The notes: generated from the letters alone by a model not told the origin. DNA of 64,000 bases from an uncultured Oscillospiraceae bacterium (GCA_902489475.1 CABUAH010000002.1:1-64000); one strand, 5' to 3'; shown: positions 1 to 8,064, counted from the stretch's first letter. Made by a program: numbers and translations.

Positions 1-28
1 CTCTTAAGGTGTCGCTGCGTCGGCACAT

Positions 29-71
29 GTCCGCCTACGCGACAATATTTTAAAAGTGTACTTTTTAGACA
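29..71. repeat. Interspersed repeat C, copy 1
   Basis: About 43 bases nearly identical to a segment at 23320-23362; shared blocks include GCGACAATATTTTAAAAG and TACTTTTT. In the second copy the flanks form a 15 bp inverted repeat; here the left arm is more diverged. It lies in the tail of whatever gene ends before the window. No coding sense was found. Confidence 0.6.
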
Positions 72-76
72 GATTG

Positions 77-104
77 AGGGTGACATTTTTGTCACCCTAT
101 TTTT
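77..104 (+). terminator. Hairpin terminator of an upstream gene
   Basis: AGGGTGAC (77-84), six-base loop, GTCACCCT (91-98), followed by ATTTTT. It probably ends the transcript entering from the left, since trmK starts 18 bases later with its own ribosome binding site. In many Firmicutes the gene before trmK is the housekeeping sigma factor, but nothing of it is visible here. Confidence 0.65.
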
Positions 105-121
105 CAATAAAGGAAACGCAA

Positions 122-805
122 ATGATTGACAATAGACTTTTGAAATGCGCCGAATATGTTTGCGGCGGCGGTAAAGCTGCTGATATTGGAACGGACCATG
201 CCTATCTCCCTGTATACCTGGCTAAAAACGGAATTTCTCCGTATGCTGTTGCCTGTGACATCAAGGACGGACCTCTTAATGCGGCAAAGGCAACAATTTC
301 TGCAAACGGACTTGAGGATAGAATAACCGTCGTCAAATCTGACGGACTCGACAGCGTACCGCTTGACGGCATTACCGATGTTATTATTGCCGGAATGGGC
401 GGAGAAATGATTTCGGATATTATAAGCCGATGCAGTTACTTAAAAACAAACAAGACAAATCTTGTGCTTCAGCCAATGACGAAAGCACACCATCTTCGCA
501 AATTTTTGTGTGAAAACGGTTTTTACATAAAAAATGAATCCTCGGTATCATCCGGTGCTTTCTGTTACACAGTAATCAATGCCGAATACCAAGGTGGCAA
601 AATAGAATATGACGATTATTTTTTGTATGTCGGAAAGCTGTCTAACAAATCCGATGACAACAGACGGTATTTATGCGAAACCTCAAAAAAGCTCAGAAGC
701 GCTGCTCTCGGCATGCAAAAATCAAAGGATAAGTTTTTAAATAGTGAAAGACTTTTAAAGGTATCGGCTATGATCGACGAATTCTTGAAGGAGGGACAAA
801 AATGA
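122..805 (+). CDS. trmK: tRNA (adenine(22)-N1)-methyltransferase TrmK
   Basis: Cytosolic AdoMet-dependent enzyme that methylates N1 of A22 in bacterial tRNAs. The AdoMet-binding motif DIGTDHAYLP lies at residues 21-30, followed by a second motif IIAGMGGEMI and LQPMTKAHHLR, all typical of TrmK (COG2384). I chose ATG 122 over an in-frame ATG at 56 because AAGG at 110-113 sits about 8 bases upstream and the family begins with the residues MIDNRLL; the earlier start would run through the terminator hairpin. The stop overlaps the next start (ATGA), so it is translationally coupled to the Nif3-family gene, a common pairing in Firmicutes. Length (228 residues) is normal. Confidence 0.93.
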   Translation: MIDNRLLKCAEYVCGGGKAADIGTDHAYLPVYLAKNGISPYAVACDIKDGPLNAAKATISANGLEDRITVVKSDGLDSVPLDGITDVIIAGMGGEMISDIISRCSYLKTNKTNLVLQPMTKAHHLRKFLCENGFYIKNESSVSSGAFCYTVINAEYQGGKIEYDDYFLYVGKLSNKSDDNRRYLCETSKKLRSAALGMQKSKDKFLNSERLLKVSAMIDEFLKEGQK

Positions 806-1557
806 CAGTAAAAGAAATTTACGATTATATAGATTCATTCGCTCCGTTTTGCGCTCAAGAAAGCTGGGACAACAGCGGCCTTTTGGTAGGTGAAGCTTCA
901 AATGAAGTAAAAAGCATAATGCTATGCCTCGACATAACAAAAGAGGTAGCCTGCGAAGCAGTAGAAAAAAATGTTTCGCTTGTAATTTCTCATCATCCTG
1001 TCATTTTTTCTCCGCTTAAAGCTTTGATACCCAACAACCCTGCGGTAATTTTATCTGCCGGCGGTGTAAGTGCAATATGTATGCACACAAACTTTGATTT
1101 TGCAGATGACGGACTAAACGACTTTCTCGCAAAAAAACTCGATCTCGGAAAAATCATCGACGGCTCAATTGAAAACGAAACGGGACTTGGAAGAATAATT
1201 GAACTTAAAAGTCAAACCACTGCTTCTGATCTTGCAAAAAAGGTAAAGAAATCACTTGGAGCTAAGGCAGTAAGACTTAATTCACCGGAAAAAACGGTAA
1301 AGCGAGTCGGCGTAATCTCAGGCTCAGGTGCAGACTTCTATAAGCTTGCGATGGAAAAAGGCTGTGATGCTCTTATAACAGGAGATGTTAAACACAACCT
1401 ATTTATTGATGCTCAAAATGACTGCTTTTCAATAATCGACGCAGGTCATTACTACACCGAAAATATAATAACAGAGTATTTGCTCGGCCGACTCAACGGA
1501 CTTGCAAAAACAATCTTTATTGCCGAAAGCAACAAAGATGTAACTGAAATCATTTAA
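802..1557 (+). CDS. Nif3-like dinuclear metal-centre protein
   Basis: Member of the Nif3/YbgI/YqfO family (DUF34), often annotated as GTP cyclohydrolase 1 type 2; the physiological role is unsettled. Metal ligands expected for the family are visible: SHHP (His64-His65), HTNFD, and the C-terminal DAGHYYTE. At 251 residues it is the short form without the PII-like insert found in the ~370-residue Bacillus protein. It overlaps trmK by 4 bases and precedes rqcH by about 20 bases with the ribosome binding site AGAGAGGAG, so the block reads as one operon. Confidence 0.92.
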   Translation: MTVKEIYDYIDSFAPFCAQESWDNSGLLVGEASNEVKSIMLCLDITKEVACEAVEKNVSLVISHHPVIFSPLKALIPNNPAVILSAGGVSAICMHTNFDFADDGLNDFLAKKLDLGKIIDGSIENETGLGRIIELKSQTTASDLAKKVKKSLGAKAVRLNSPEKTVKRVGVISGSGADFYKLAMEKGCDALITGDVKHNLFIDAQNDCFSIIDAGHYYTENIITEYLLGRLNGLAKTIFIAESNKDVTEII

Positions 1558-1577
1558 CGAAAGAGAGGAGCAAATAA

Positions 1578-3332
1578 ATGGCTCTTGACGGAGTTTTTTT
1601 AAGCCTTGTAAGGGACGAGCTTTTAAACTCCTTGGAGGATGCTAGAGTTGACAGAATACACCAGCCCTCAAAGGAAGAAATTATAATAAATTTCAGAACA
1701 AAACAAGGACCGCACAAAATACTTTTCAATGTAAACGCTTCACAGGCAAGAGTTCATGAAACGCATTTAAGCTTTGAAAATCCCAAGGCTCCGCCTATGT
1801 TCTGTATGTTTTTGAGAAAGCATCTTTCTTCGGGAAAGCTCATCTCAATTCGCCAAGACGGATTTGAAAGAATACTTTACTTTGATTTTGATTCGTCAAA
1901 CGAAATGGGCGACATTGTAAGGCTTACGCTTATTATTGAAATAATGGGCAGACATTCAAATTTAATACTTATAAACTCTGACGGAAAAATTTTAGACAGT
2001 ATTAAAAGAGTCAGTCAGGATGTTTCAAGCGTTCGTCCGATTTTGCCGGGAATGACTTATTGTCCTCCGCCGAAAGAAAAGCGGCTCAATATTTTTGAAT
2101 TTAAAAACGACGAGCTGATTTATATTCTTGAAAAAAACAGCAAAAAGGATCTATCAAAAGTTTTACTTCACGCCTTTGAGGGAATCTCGCCTGTCATGGC
2201 AAGAGAAGCTGTTTTTTATGCTTCCAAAGCAGACGCCATGAGCTTTGAAGACCTAACGGACGGACAAAAGGATAAGCTTTGCTTTTTCTTTACAAACATC
2301 GCTGACCTTGTAAAAAGCAAAAAGAACAAGCTCGTCACTTTAAAGACAAAGGAAAATCAGCTTAAGGATTTTTGCTTTACAGATATTTTGCAGTATGGAG
2401 CTTTGATGGTGCGGAAGATTTTCTCTTCACCGAGCGAGCTTTTGGATTATTTTTTCGCAGAACGTGATCGTCTAAGCCGAACAAAACAACGTGCAGACGA
2501 TTTGTTTAAACTTCTTATAAGCACAAGCGAGAGAATTAACAGAAGAATCTCCAATCAGCTCACCGAGCTTTTGGAATGCAAAAACCGTGATGATTACAAA
2601 AAAACGGGAGATCTTATAATCTCAAATATATATAAAATAAAAAAAGGCGACGGCGAGGTAATGCTAACCGACTATACGTCGGAAGATTTGCATGAAGTAA
2701 AGGTGTGCCTTGACAAACGGCTCACCCCACAGCAAAACGCTCAAAAATACTACAACGAGTACAAAAAATGTGATACGGCTGAAAAGATGCTTACTCGTCT
2801 TACCGAAGAGGGAAAACAGGAGCTGATTTACATTGACAGCGTTTTTGACGCATTGACGAGGGCTGATAGTGAAGCGGATATTTTGGCGCTTCGTGAGGAG
2901 CTTGATGAGCAGGGCTATTTAAGATTGCCGAGAAAGTCCAAAGCGAAGCCGCAAAAAATGCTTGCACCTCTTAAATTCAAAACATCGGGAGGCTTTGAGG
3001 TTTTGGTCGGAAGAAATAACCGTCAAAACGACAAGCTCACTTTAAAAGACAGCGAGAAAACAGACATTTGGCTTCACACTAAAGACATTCCCGGTTCACA
3101 CGTTATCTTAAAAACCAGCGGTGCATCTCCGTCTGACACTGATATTGTACAAGCGGCTTGCATTGCGGCATATCATTCAAAGGCAAAGAATTCCTCATCT
3201 GTCGCTGTAGATTACACCTATGTAAAAAACGTAAAAAAGCCAAACGGTGCAAAACCCGGAATGGTGATTTTCACTGATAATAAAACGCTCTTTGTAACAC
3301 CGGACGAGGAGCTTATCAAAGGATTGAAGTAA
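1578..3332 (+). CDS. rqcH: Ribosome quality control factor RqcH (NFACT family)
   Basis: Rqc2/NEMF homologue that binds stalled 50S-peptidyl-tRNA and drives C-terminal alanine tailing. The N-terminal NFACT-N domain starts MALDGVFL and contains FCMFLRKHL and GRHSNLIL; a central coiled-coil stretch follows; the C-terminal NFACT-R domain holds the hallmark DIWLHTKDIPGSHVIL. Length 584 is typical. Older annotations call such proteins fibronectin-binding (FbpA). It starts after a good AGAGAGGAG site and ends two bases before the glycosylase start. Confidence 0.95.
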   Translation: MALDGVFLSLVRDELLNSLEDARVDRIHQPSKEEIIINFRTKQGPHKILFNVNASQARVHETHLSFENPKAPPMFCMFLRKHLSSGKLISIRQDGFERILYFDFDSSNEMGDIVRLTLIIEIMGRHSNLILINSDGKILDSIKRVSQDVSSVRPILPGMTYCPPPKEKRLNIFEFKNDELIYILEKNSKKDLSKVLLHAFEGISPVMAREAVFYASKADAMSFEDLTDGQKDKLCFFFTNIADLVKSKKNKLVTLKTKENQLKDFCFTDILQYGALMVRKIFSSPSELLDYFFAERDRLSRTKQRADDLFKLLISTSERINRRISNQLTELLECKNRDDYKKTGDLIISNIYKIKKGDGEVMLTDYTSEDLHEVKVCLDKRLTPQQNAQKYYNEYKKCDTAEKMLTRLTEEGKQELIYIDSVFDALTRADSEADILALREELDEQGYLRLPRKSKAKPQKMLAPLKFKTSGGFEVLVGRNNRQNDKLTLKDSEKTDIWLHTKDIPGSHVILKTSGASPSDTDIVQAACIAAYHSKAKNSSSVAVDYTYVKNVKKPNGAKPGMVIFTDNKTLFVTPDEELIKGLK

Positions 3333-3333
3333 A

Positions 3334-3840
3334 GTGATACTAAATAAAAATTTTTTTGACAGGGACGTTTTAGACGTTGCACCCCGTCTTGTCGGTAAAC
3401 GGCTTGTCACAAACATAGGCGATCAAAAGCGTTCGCTTATCATAACCGAAACGGAAGCTTACCGAGGTGAAGAAGATACAGCCTGCCATGCGTCAAAGGG
3501 GAAAACCAAGAGAACTGAAATCCTTTACCGTGACAGTGGAACTATTTACATCTATCTCTGTTACGGAATGCACTGGCTTTTGAATTTTGTCACAGGCGGA
3601 AAGGATAACCCTCAGGCAGTTTTAATACGAGCTTGTGAGGGAAAATACAACGGACCTGCAAAACTCACAAAGTACCTTGGCATAACAGGTGAGCTTAACG
3701 GTGAAAACATTTTCGACAATCCCCAAATTTGGGTCGAGGGCACAGGAGAAATCTGCAAAATCAAAACGGACAAGAGAGTCGGCATAGATTATGCTACAGA
3801 AAAATACAGGAATATAAAATGGCGGTTTATTAAAAATTAG
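3334..3840 (+). CDS. DNA-3-methyladenine glycosylase (AAG/MPG family)
   Basis: Excises alkylated purines in base excision repair. Recognisable family segments: N-terminal FFDRDVLDVAPRLVGKRL, ITETEAYRGEEDTACHASKG with the catalytic Glu region, and YLCYGMHWLLNFV. The start is GTG at 3334 with AAAGGA about 10 bases upstream inside the end of rqcH. At 168 residues it is shorter than the usual 190-210, mainly at the C terminus. It is the last gene of the operon, followed by a strong hairpin at 3851. Confidence 0.9.
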   Translation: MILNKNFFDRDVLDVAPRLVGKRLVTNIGDQKRSLIITETEAYRGEEDTACHASKGKTKRTEILYRDSGTIYIYLCYGMHWLLNFVTGGKDNPQAVLIRACEGKYNGPAKLTKYLGITGELNGENIFDNPQIWVEGTGEICKIKTDKRVGIDYATEKYRNIKWRFIKN

Positions 3841-3850
3841 ATAAAATATT

Positions 3851-3888
3851 AAAGCGGCAAGGAAAAATCCCTGCCGCTTTACGTTTTT
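3851..3888. terminator. Bidirectional terminator
   Basis: AAAGCGGCAAGG, AAAAA-type loop, CCTGCCGCTTT with one mismatch, then ACGTTTTTA on +; on - it is followed by AATATTTTAT. It sits between the convergent glycosylase gene and the membrane protein ending at 3890. Confidence 0.75.
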
Positions 3889-3889
3889 A

Positions 3890-4450
3890 TTAATAAATAT
3901 TTTTTTCTACAGCTCCCGAAATGACAAGCCCGTCTAAACCAAGCTCCATATACTCCCTTTTACTTGAGGTAAAATAAATCGGATCTATTGTTTTGCTGTT
4001 AGATGAAAGCTGTTCTATGTACTGTATAATTTCAGGTGACTCTATGCTTGAAAAGCAATAGCTGTTATAAAACTCTGAAATTAAATTCTTATCCACCGCC
4101 ATATACTCCGGACAGGTTATCTTCATATTCAAATACCCTTCCGTATTAGAAAAAGTAACTGAAAACCTTGAATTTTCAAACTTAAATCTATAATCAAGCG
4201 ACGGCTGTTTCGAGCGATCGCTCTCTTCTATTTCCAGATTATTTTCCTTGGCAAACTCTTTAACTTTTTTATCTATATCATCGAATCTTTTCTCAGATTC
4301 CTCAGCGGTTTCATCTGTATAAAACAAAGTCAAAAACCCATTAGTATAAGTCTTAAGCGGTGTTGCAAACAGTATTACAGCGATAAGTGCAAATGCTGCA
4401 AAAACAATGACCAATATCAAAACCCATCTCGGCTTTTTCTTTTTATTCAA
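3890..4450 (-). CDS. Hypothetical membrane-anchored protein
   Basis: Not recognised. A lysine-rich N terminus (NKKKKPRW) is followed by one hydrophobic helix (roughly residues 9-32, VLILVIVFAAFALIAVILFA) and a charged extracytoplasmic domain of about 150 residues with a short coiled-coil-like stretch (EESEKRFDDIDKKVKEFAKE). No start ATG fits. TTG at 4450 is spaced 8 bases from a GGGGG site at 4459-4463, whereas TTG at 4456 would be only 2 bases from it, so I prefer 4450. The gene is monocistronic and divergent from the T-box/ilvA unit. Confidence 0.65.
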   Translation of the reverse strand: MNKKKKPRWVLILVIVFAAFALIAVILFATPLKTYTNGFLTLFYTDETAEESEKRFDDIDKKVKEFAKENNLEIEESDRSKQPSLDYRFKFENSRFSVTFSNTEGYLNMKITCPEYMAVDKNLISEFYNSYCFSSIESPEIIQYIEQLSSNSKTIDPIYFTSSKREYMELGLDGLVISGAVEKNIY

Positions 4451-4588
4451 GTACAAATCCCCCTTTTAAAAAACTTGGATTTTACAAATTGTAACATATT
4501 TTTCTTAAAAAAGCAAATTTTGTCACTTTTGAGAACATACTGCGAGTTTGAATTTTCCTCTTTTTGCGAAAATTATTTATTTTCTCTC

Positions 4589-4616
4589 TTGACAACGACA
4601 GAAAAAGTGATATAAT
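4589..4616 (+). promoter_or_regulatory. Sigma-A-type promoter of ilvA leader
   Basis: TTGACA (4589-4594), 16-base spacer, TATAAT (4611-4616). Both hexamers are perfect consensus. Transcription should start near 4623, immediately before the T-box leader. Confidence 0.85.
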
Positions 4617-4622
4617 TTTTAT

Positions 4623-4898
4623 TAGTTAAATGCAATGATGGGTGCAGGATTCCCTGCGATTATCGGTTAAAATGCTTTCAGAGAAACGGCGTTTGGTGTG
4701 AGCCGTTACATTTTCCCGCTATTCATCCGCCCTGAGCTGACGCCCTAAAGACACTGTCAACTAAGGCTGTTCGGTTTCCTCCGTTATCGGGAAGCATATT
4801 GTTGGATATGCATAAGCGGTCGCTTTTGGCGGCAATAAGAGTGGTACCACGGAGTAATCAACTTCGCCTCTTGAATTTGAGGCGGAGTTTTTATTTTG
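4623..4898 (+). promoter_or_regulatory. T-box leader RNA
   Basis: tRNA-sensing transcription attenuator. The distal Stem I signature is present (CAGAGAAACGG near 4679 and TTTGGTG near 4692). The T-box sequence GTGGTACCACGG (4841-4852) presents the TGGNACC core that pairs with uncharged tRNA acceptor ends. A 10 bp terminator (4861-4870 with 4879-4888) is followed by TTTTTATTTT. The base of Stem I can pair GGGTG with CGCCC. Candidate specifier triplets ATT (4721) and ATC (4725) are both isoleucine codons, which fits control of ilvA by tRNA-Ile, but I could not fix the specifier loop with certainty. Confidence 0.92.
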
Positions 4899-4924
4899 CC
4901 ATAATTTTTTAAAGGAGAGTTTTT

Positions 4925-6118
4925 ATGCTGACGCTTGACAAAATTTATCACGCTTCTTTTGTTTTAAAGGAAGCAATCAGAAACACCGACGTTATCTATG
5001 CGCCGAAGATGAGTAAGAATTGCAAGGTTTATTTAAAAACCGAGAACTTGCAAACAACTGGTTCTTTTAAAGTAAGAGGAGCTTACTATAAGATCTCTCA
5101 GCTTACCGAAGAAGAAAAGTCAAAGGGCGTTATTGCCTGCTCGGCAGGAAATCATGCGCAGGGCGTTGCTCTTGCTGCAACAAAAAGCGGGATCAAATCA
5201 ATAATATGCCTTCCCGACGGCGCTCCCATTTCAAAGGTTGAGGCAACAAAAGCTTACGGAGCAGAGGTTTGCCTTGTGCCGGGGGTTTATGACGATGCTT
5301 ATCAGAAAGCACTGCAATTAAAGGATGAAAAAGGCTATACATTTATACATCCGTTTAATGACGAAAACGTAATTGCCGGTCAGGGAACAATCGGACTTGA
5401 GCTTTTAAATCAGCTTCCTGACGTTGATGCTGTAATAGTCCCTATCGGAGGCGGCGGACTCATCTCAGGTGTAGCATTTGCAATAAAACAGCTAAATCCT
5501 AAGGTTAAAGTCTATGGAGTTCAGGCTCAGGGAGCCGCAAGTATGCTGACATCAATCAAACACCATAAAGTGGAATGTCTTGAAAGCGTATCCACAATTG
5601 CTGACGGAATCGCAGTTAAAGAACCGGGCGATCTCACTTTCGAGCTTGTAGGCAAATACGTTGACGACATTGTAACGGTAAACGACGATGAAATTTCAAC
5701 AGCTATTCTCACTCTTATGGAACAGCAAAAGCTTGTTGTCGAGGGTGCAGGCGCAGTTGCCGTTGCAGCAGTACTTTTTGATAAGCTTCCTATAGAAGGT
5801 AAGAAAGTTGCCTGCCTGCTTTCCGGCGGTAACATTGACGTTACAATTCTTTCGAGGGTTATCAAAAGAGGTCTTATTATGACCGGAAGAACTGCACAGC
5901 TTATGATCGAGCTTATTGATAAGCCGGGACAGCTCAAAGGCGTTGCCGATATTATTGCCGCTCTCGGCGGAAATGTCATTTCTATTCACCATGAAAGAGC
6001 AAACGAAGGTCAAGACGTTAACGGCTGCTTCTTAAGAATCGTTTTAGAAACAAAAAATCAAGAGCATATTGACGAAATAACATCGGCGCTTAAAAATGCC
6101 GGATATCATCTTTGTTAA
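4925..6118 (+). CDS. ilvA: Threonine ammonia-lyase (threonine dehydratase)
   Basis: PLP enzyme converting threonine to 2-oxobutanoate and ammonia, first step of isoleucine synthesis from threonine. Schiff-base lysine is Lys49 in TTGSFKVRGAYYK; a glycine-rich phosphate loop GGGGLISG lies near residue 178. The C-terminal ~70 residues (MIELIDKPGQLKGVADIIAA onward) form a single ACT domain, the architecture of the ~400-residue TdcB/IlvA-with-ACT type. The ribosome binding site AAAGGAG is 5 bases from the T-run region and start 4925 follows it directly. T-box control argues for a biosynthetic rather than purely catabolic role. It is followed by ridA. Confidence 0.95.
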   Translation: MLTLDKIYHASFVLKEAIRNTDVIYAPKMSKNCKVYLKTENLQTTGSFKVRGAYYKISQLTEEEKSKGVIACSAGNHAQGVALAATKSGIKSIICLPDGAPISKVEATKAYGAEVCLVPGVYDDAYQKALQLKDEKGYTFIHPFNDENVIAGQGTIGLELLNQLPDVDAVIVPIGGGGLISGVAFAIKQLNPKVKVYGVQAQGAASMLTSIKHHKVECLESVSTIADGIAVKEPGDLTFELVGKYVDDIVTVNDDEISTAILTLMEQQKLVVEGAGAVAVAAVLFDKLPIEGKKVACLLSGGNIDVTILSRVIKRGLIMTGRTAQLMIELIDKPGQLKGVADIIAALGGNVISIHHERANEGQDVNGCFLRIVLETKNQEHIDEITSALKNAGYHLC

Positions 6119-6134
6119 AAAAGGAGTTTTTACA

Positions 6135-6506
6135 ATGGAAAAAGTTTACACACCAAACGCACCTGAGGCACTCGGCCCTTATTCACAGGCTGTGAAAACG
6201 GGAAATCTTGTTTTTACATCGGGGCAAATCGCAATCAATCCCGAAACCAATGCTGTTGACGGCAAAACTATTGAAGAACAGACAGCACAGGTAATGAAAA
6301 ACCTTACCGCCGTCTTGAAAGCTGCCGGAACAACTCCGCAAAAGGCTGTAAAAACTGTATGTTTTTTAAAGAACATGTCTGACTTTGCGGCTTTCAATGC
6401 AATTTACGGTGAAACCTTTACCGAAAAACCGGCTAGAAGCTGTGTTGCAGTAAAGGAGCTTCCAAAGGATGTTTTAGTTGAGGTTGAAGTTATCGCAGAG
6501 GTTTAA
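6135..6506 (+). CDS. ridA: RidA family 2-iminobutanoate deaminase
   Basis: Hydrolyses reactive enamine/imine products released by PLP dehydratases such as IlvA. Family signatures are ALGPYSQAVK, FTSGQIAINP and the catalytic-arginine segment EKPARSCVAVKELP; length 123 is typical. I chose ATG 6135 because AAGGAG (6121-6126) precedes it by about 8 bases and the protein begins MEKVYTPNAP; an in-frame ATG at 6096 lies inside ilvA without a binding site. Co-transcription with ilvA makes functional sense because IlvA is the classical source of the RidA substrate. Confidence 0.95.
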   Translation: MEKVYTPNAPEALGPYSQAVKTGNLVFTSGQIAINPETNAVDGKTIEEQTAQVMKNLTAVLKAAGTTPQKAVKTVCFLKNMSDFAAFNAIYGETFTEKPARSCVAVKELPKDVLVEVEVIAEV

Positions 6507-6533
6507 GCGATTTAAATATTAATAGAAATACTG

Positions 6534-6562
6534 AAAGGCAGGTTTTTATACCTGCCTTTAAT
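6534..6562 (+). terminator. Terminator of ilvA-ridA (copy 1 of a duplicated hairpin)
   Basis: AAAGGCAGG (6534-6542), TTTTTATA loop, CCTGCCTTT (6551-6559). The same 26-base hairpin recurs at 7422-7447, on the other side of the repeat block. Confidence 0.8.
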
Positions 6563-6640
6563 ATTAGCAATAATCGACAATGATTAATGCATAATTCGGA
6601 ATGCGTAATTACTAAGTTGGAACGAACTTTGTGATAATTA

Positions 6641-6990
6641 AACGCATTTGGGTGCATTCCCGTCAGGAGCTAGCTTGAACATACGGGGTAAACTTTGGTG
6701 TACAAGGTCAAGCTTTACTTTATGACAAGTGACTTGACATCAGGCAGTGTTAGAACTCACAAACCGGCAATCAAGCACTCCAGCGAAGTTTTCTAATGAT
6801 AGATACTTTCCAAAAAATCGAAATTCTTCTAGACCTCAAAGTGTAAAAGTAAAGAAAAAGGGGAAAAGGGTGTTGGAAAGAGAGTGCAGAGGGAAAACCA
6901 AAGGGAAAAGGGGGAAACTCTTTACTTTTATTGAGTTTTGTTAGTGTCCCACTTTTCCATAGGTTGTCCCTCTGCAAGAGGCTATACTAA
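6641..6990 (-). repeat. Structured repeat family A, copy 3 (inverted)
   Basis: Reads on the - strand. Outer stem: GCAGAGGGACAACC (complement of 6962-6975) pairs with GGTTTTCCCTCTGC (complement of 6886-6899). Inner stem: complement of 6944-6958 with complement of 6904-6918. The distal end (6641-6696) contains CATTCCCGTCAGGAGCTAGC, also found inverted at 7295-7315. The part between (6697-6837) is not shared with the other copies. No convincing ORF. Confidence 0.7.
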
Positions 6991-7079
6991 TTCGTAATGC
7001 AGAATGCGGAGTGCGGAATCAGGTCAAAGGCAGCTTATGCCTTGTAGTTAAAAACATAGTTAGCTGTTGTGTCTATCCT

Positions 7080-7330
7080 CTCATGCAAAGGGACAACCTA
7101 AGAAGAGAGGAAGGATAATAAAACCCACCAAAACCAGAGGGACTTCCCCTCTTCTTTGGTTTTCCCTTTCCGAACTCCTTTCCAACATCATCTCCCTATG
7201 CCCTCTGTTTTTGAATTTTGAGACAAAGGAAAATTTGAGAGAGCCAAATCCACCACGTTTTTGGATTTGGCGTGAAGTTTGACCGTATGTACAAGCTAGC
7301 TCCTGACGGGAATGTGCCGGAATGCGTTCT
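7080..7330 (+). repeat. Structured repeat family A, copy 1
   Basis: About 250 bases, clearly related to 45713-45968. Order of parts: GCAAAGGGACAACC (7085-7098) pairing with GGTTTTCCCTTTCC (7158-7171); inner stem AGAAGAGAGGAAG (7101-7113) with CTTCCCCTCTTCT (7143-7155) around an AAAACCCACCAAAA-type loop; hairpin GCCAAATCC (7243-7251) with GGATTTGGC (7263-7271); terminal AGCTAGCTCCTGACGGGAAT. Stem differences between copies are partly compensatory. Together with copy 3 it fills the 1 kb gene-free region 6507-7551. Confidence 0.75.
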
Positions 7331-7421
7331 ATTAAATTAATTGTATCAAAGTTTGATTTTAATTTTAAATTCCGAATTAATATGATGACGGGCGATGCCC
7401 CTATTTAACGGTAAAAGTAAT

Positions 7422-7450
7422 AAAGGCAGGTTTTTATACCTGCCTTTTTC
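7422..7450 (+). terminator. Duplicate of the ridA terminator hairpin
   Basis: AAAGGCAGG, TTTTTATA, CCTGCCTTTTTC: the same 26 bases as at 6534, here with a better T-run. No + strand gene ends just before it, so it looks like a by-product of the insertion or duplication that placed the repeat block. Confidence 0.75.
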
Positions 7451-7491
7451 GTTTGCAACAATTGACTACCATTAAATATAAAATAAAGACA

Positions 7492-7523
7492 AAAAATCCC
7501 GACAGATTTTTCTATCGGGATAA
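7492..7523 (-). terminator. Terminator of the prepilin gene
   Basis: On the - strand ATCCCGA, 11-base loop, TCGGGAT followed by TTTTTTG. It lies 30 bases after the prepilin stop codon. Confidence 0.75.
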
Positions 7524-7551
7524 TCTTATTGAAATTATTACAGTTTCTTTG

Positions 7552-7989
7552 TTACTTCGTTACTTCATAATTTGGGTATGCACACGTATAATCGCCACTC
7601 TTGTATTCTAACGCAGTTACCTTACCACCAGTAATAGTAAGCGAAGTAATATCTCCTTCAACCTCAGCTAATTCTGTAATGTCAGTTTCACCAACAACAT
7701 AAGCAGTTACTTTACCATCAGCATCTGTAGTTGAAGATGAAGCCACACCGTCACCAAAACTAATTGTTGCATTCTTATACTTTGCATATGCTTCCGATGA
7801 CAGAGTCTGAGCAGCTGTTGCAACTGATCTTGTTTCCGAAATGATTGAATTCTCTCTTGACTTATCAATGTATCCGATAAGTGATGGGATCAAGATTGCA
7901 GCCATAATAGCCAAAATAACAAGTACTACGATAACTTCAACAAGTGTGAAGCCCTTTTGATTTTTCTTCATTTTCATAAGCTTTTTCAT
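7552..7989 (-). CDS. Type IV pilin-like prepilin (pseudopilin)
   Basis: Exported, membrane-inserted pilin-type protein. The class III signal is intact: a short basic leader, the processing site after Gly13 (KNQKG/FTLVEV) with Phe14 as the residue to be methylated and Glu18 at the conserved +5 position, then a hydrophobic helix to about residue 36. The remainder (about 105 residues) is a small globular domain rich in Ser/Thr/Val with two Cys absent except one near the end. ATG 7989 is preceded by GAGGAGG; an earlier ATG at 8046 lacks a site. No PilB/PilC/PilD or comG genes lie in the window, so it is an orphan pilin. Confidence 0.88.
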   Translation of the reverse strand: MKKLMKMKKNQKGFTLVEVIVVLVILAIMAAILIPSLIGYIDKSRENSIISETRSVATAAQTLSSEAYAKYKNATISFGDGVASSSTTDADGKVTAYVVGETDITELAEVEGDITSLTITGGKVTALEYKSGDYTCAYPNYEVTK

Positions 7990-8064
7990 TAGAAAAAACC
8001 TCCTCAAGTTTATATTTTCACTGGAATTAATTATGTAAAATACCAATGATTAGATTATGTGTAT

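Noticed and set aside
6747..7282. Short frames of 65-71 codons in the repeat block (6747-6944, 6771-6977, 7067-7282)
   Set aside because: They run across hairpin stems of repeat family A, lack ribosome binding sites and have compositions dictated by the purine/pyrimidine-rich stems.
6641..7330. A transposon with terminal inverted repeats
   Set aside because: The inverted ends are explained by two opposed copies of one repeat; a third copy stands alone at 45713 and no transposase or clear target duplication of the element itself is seen.
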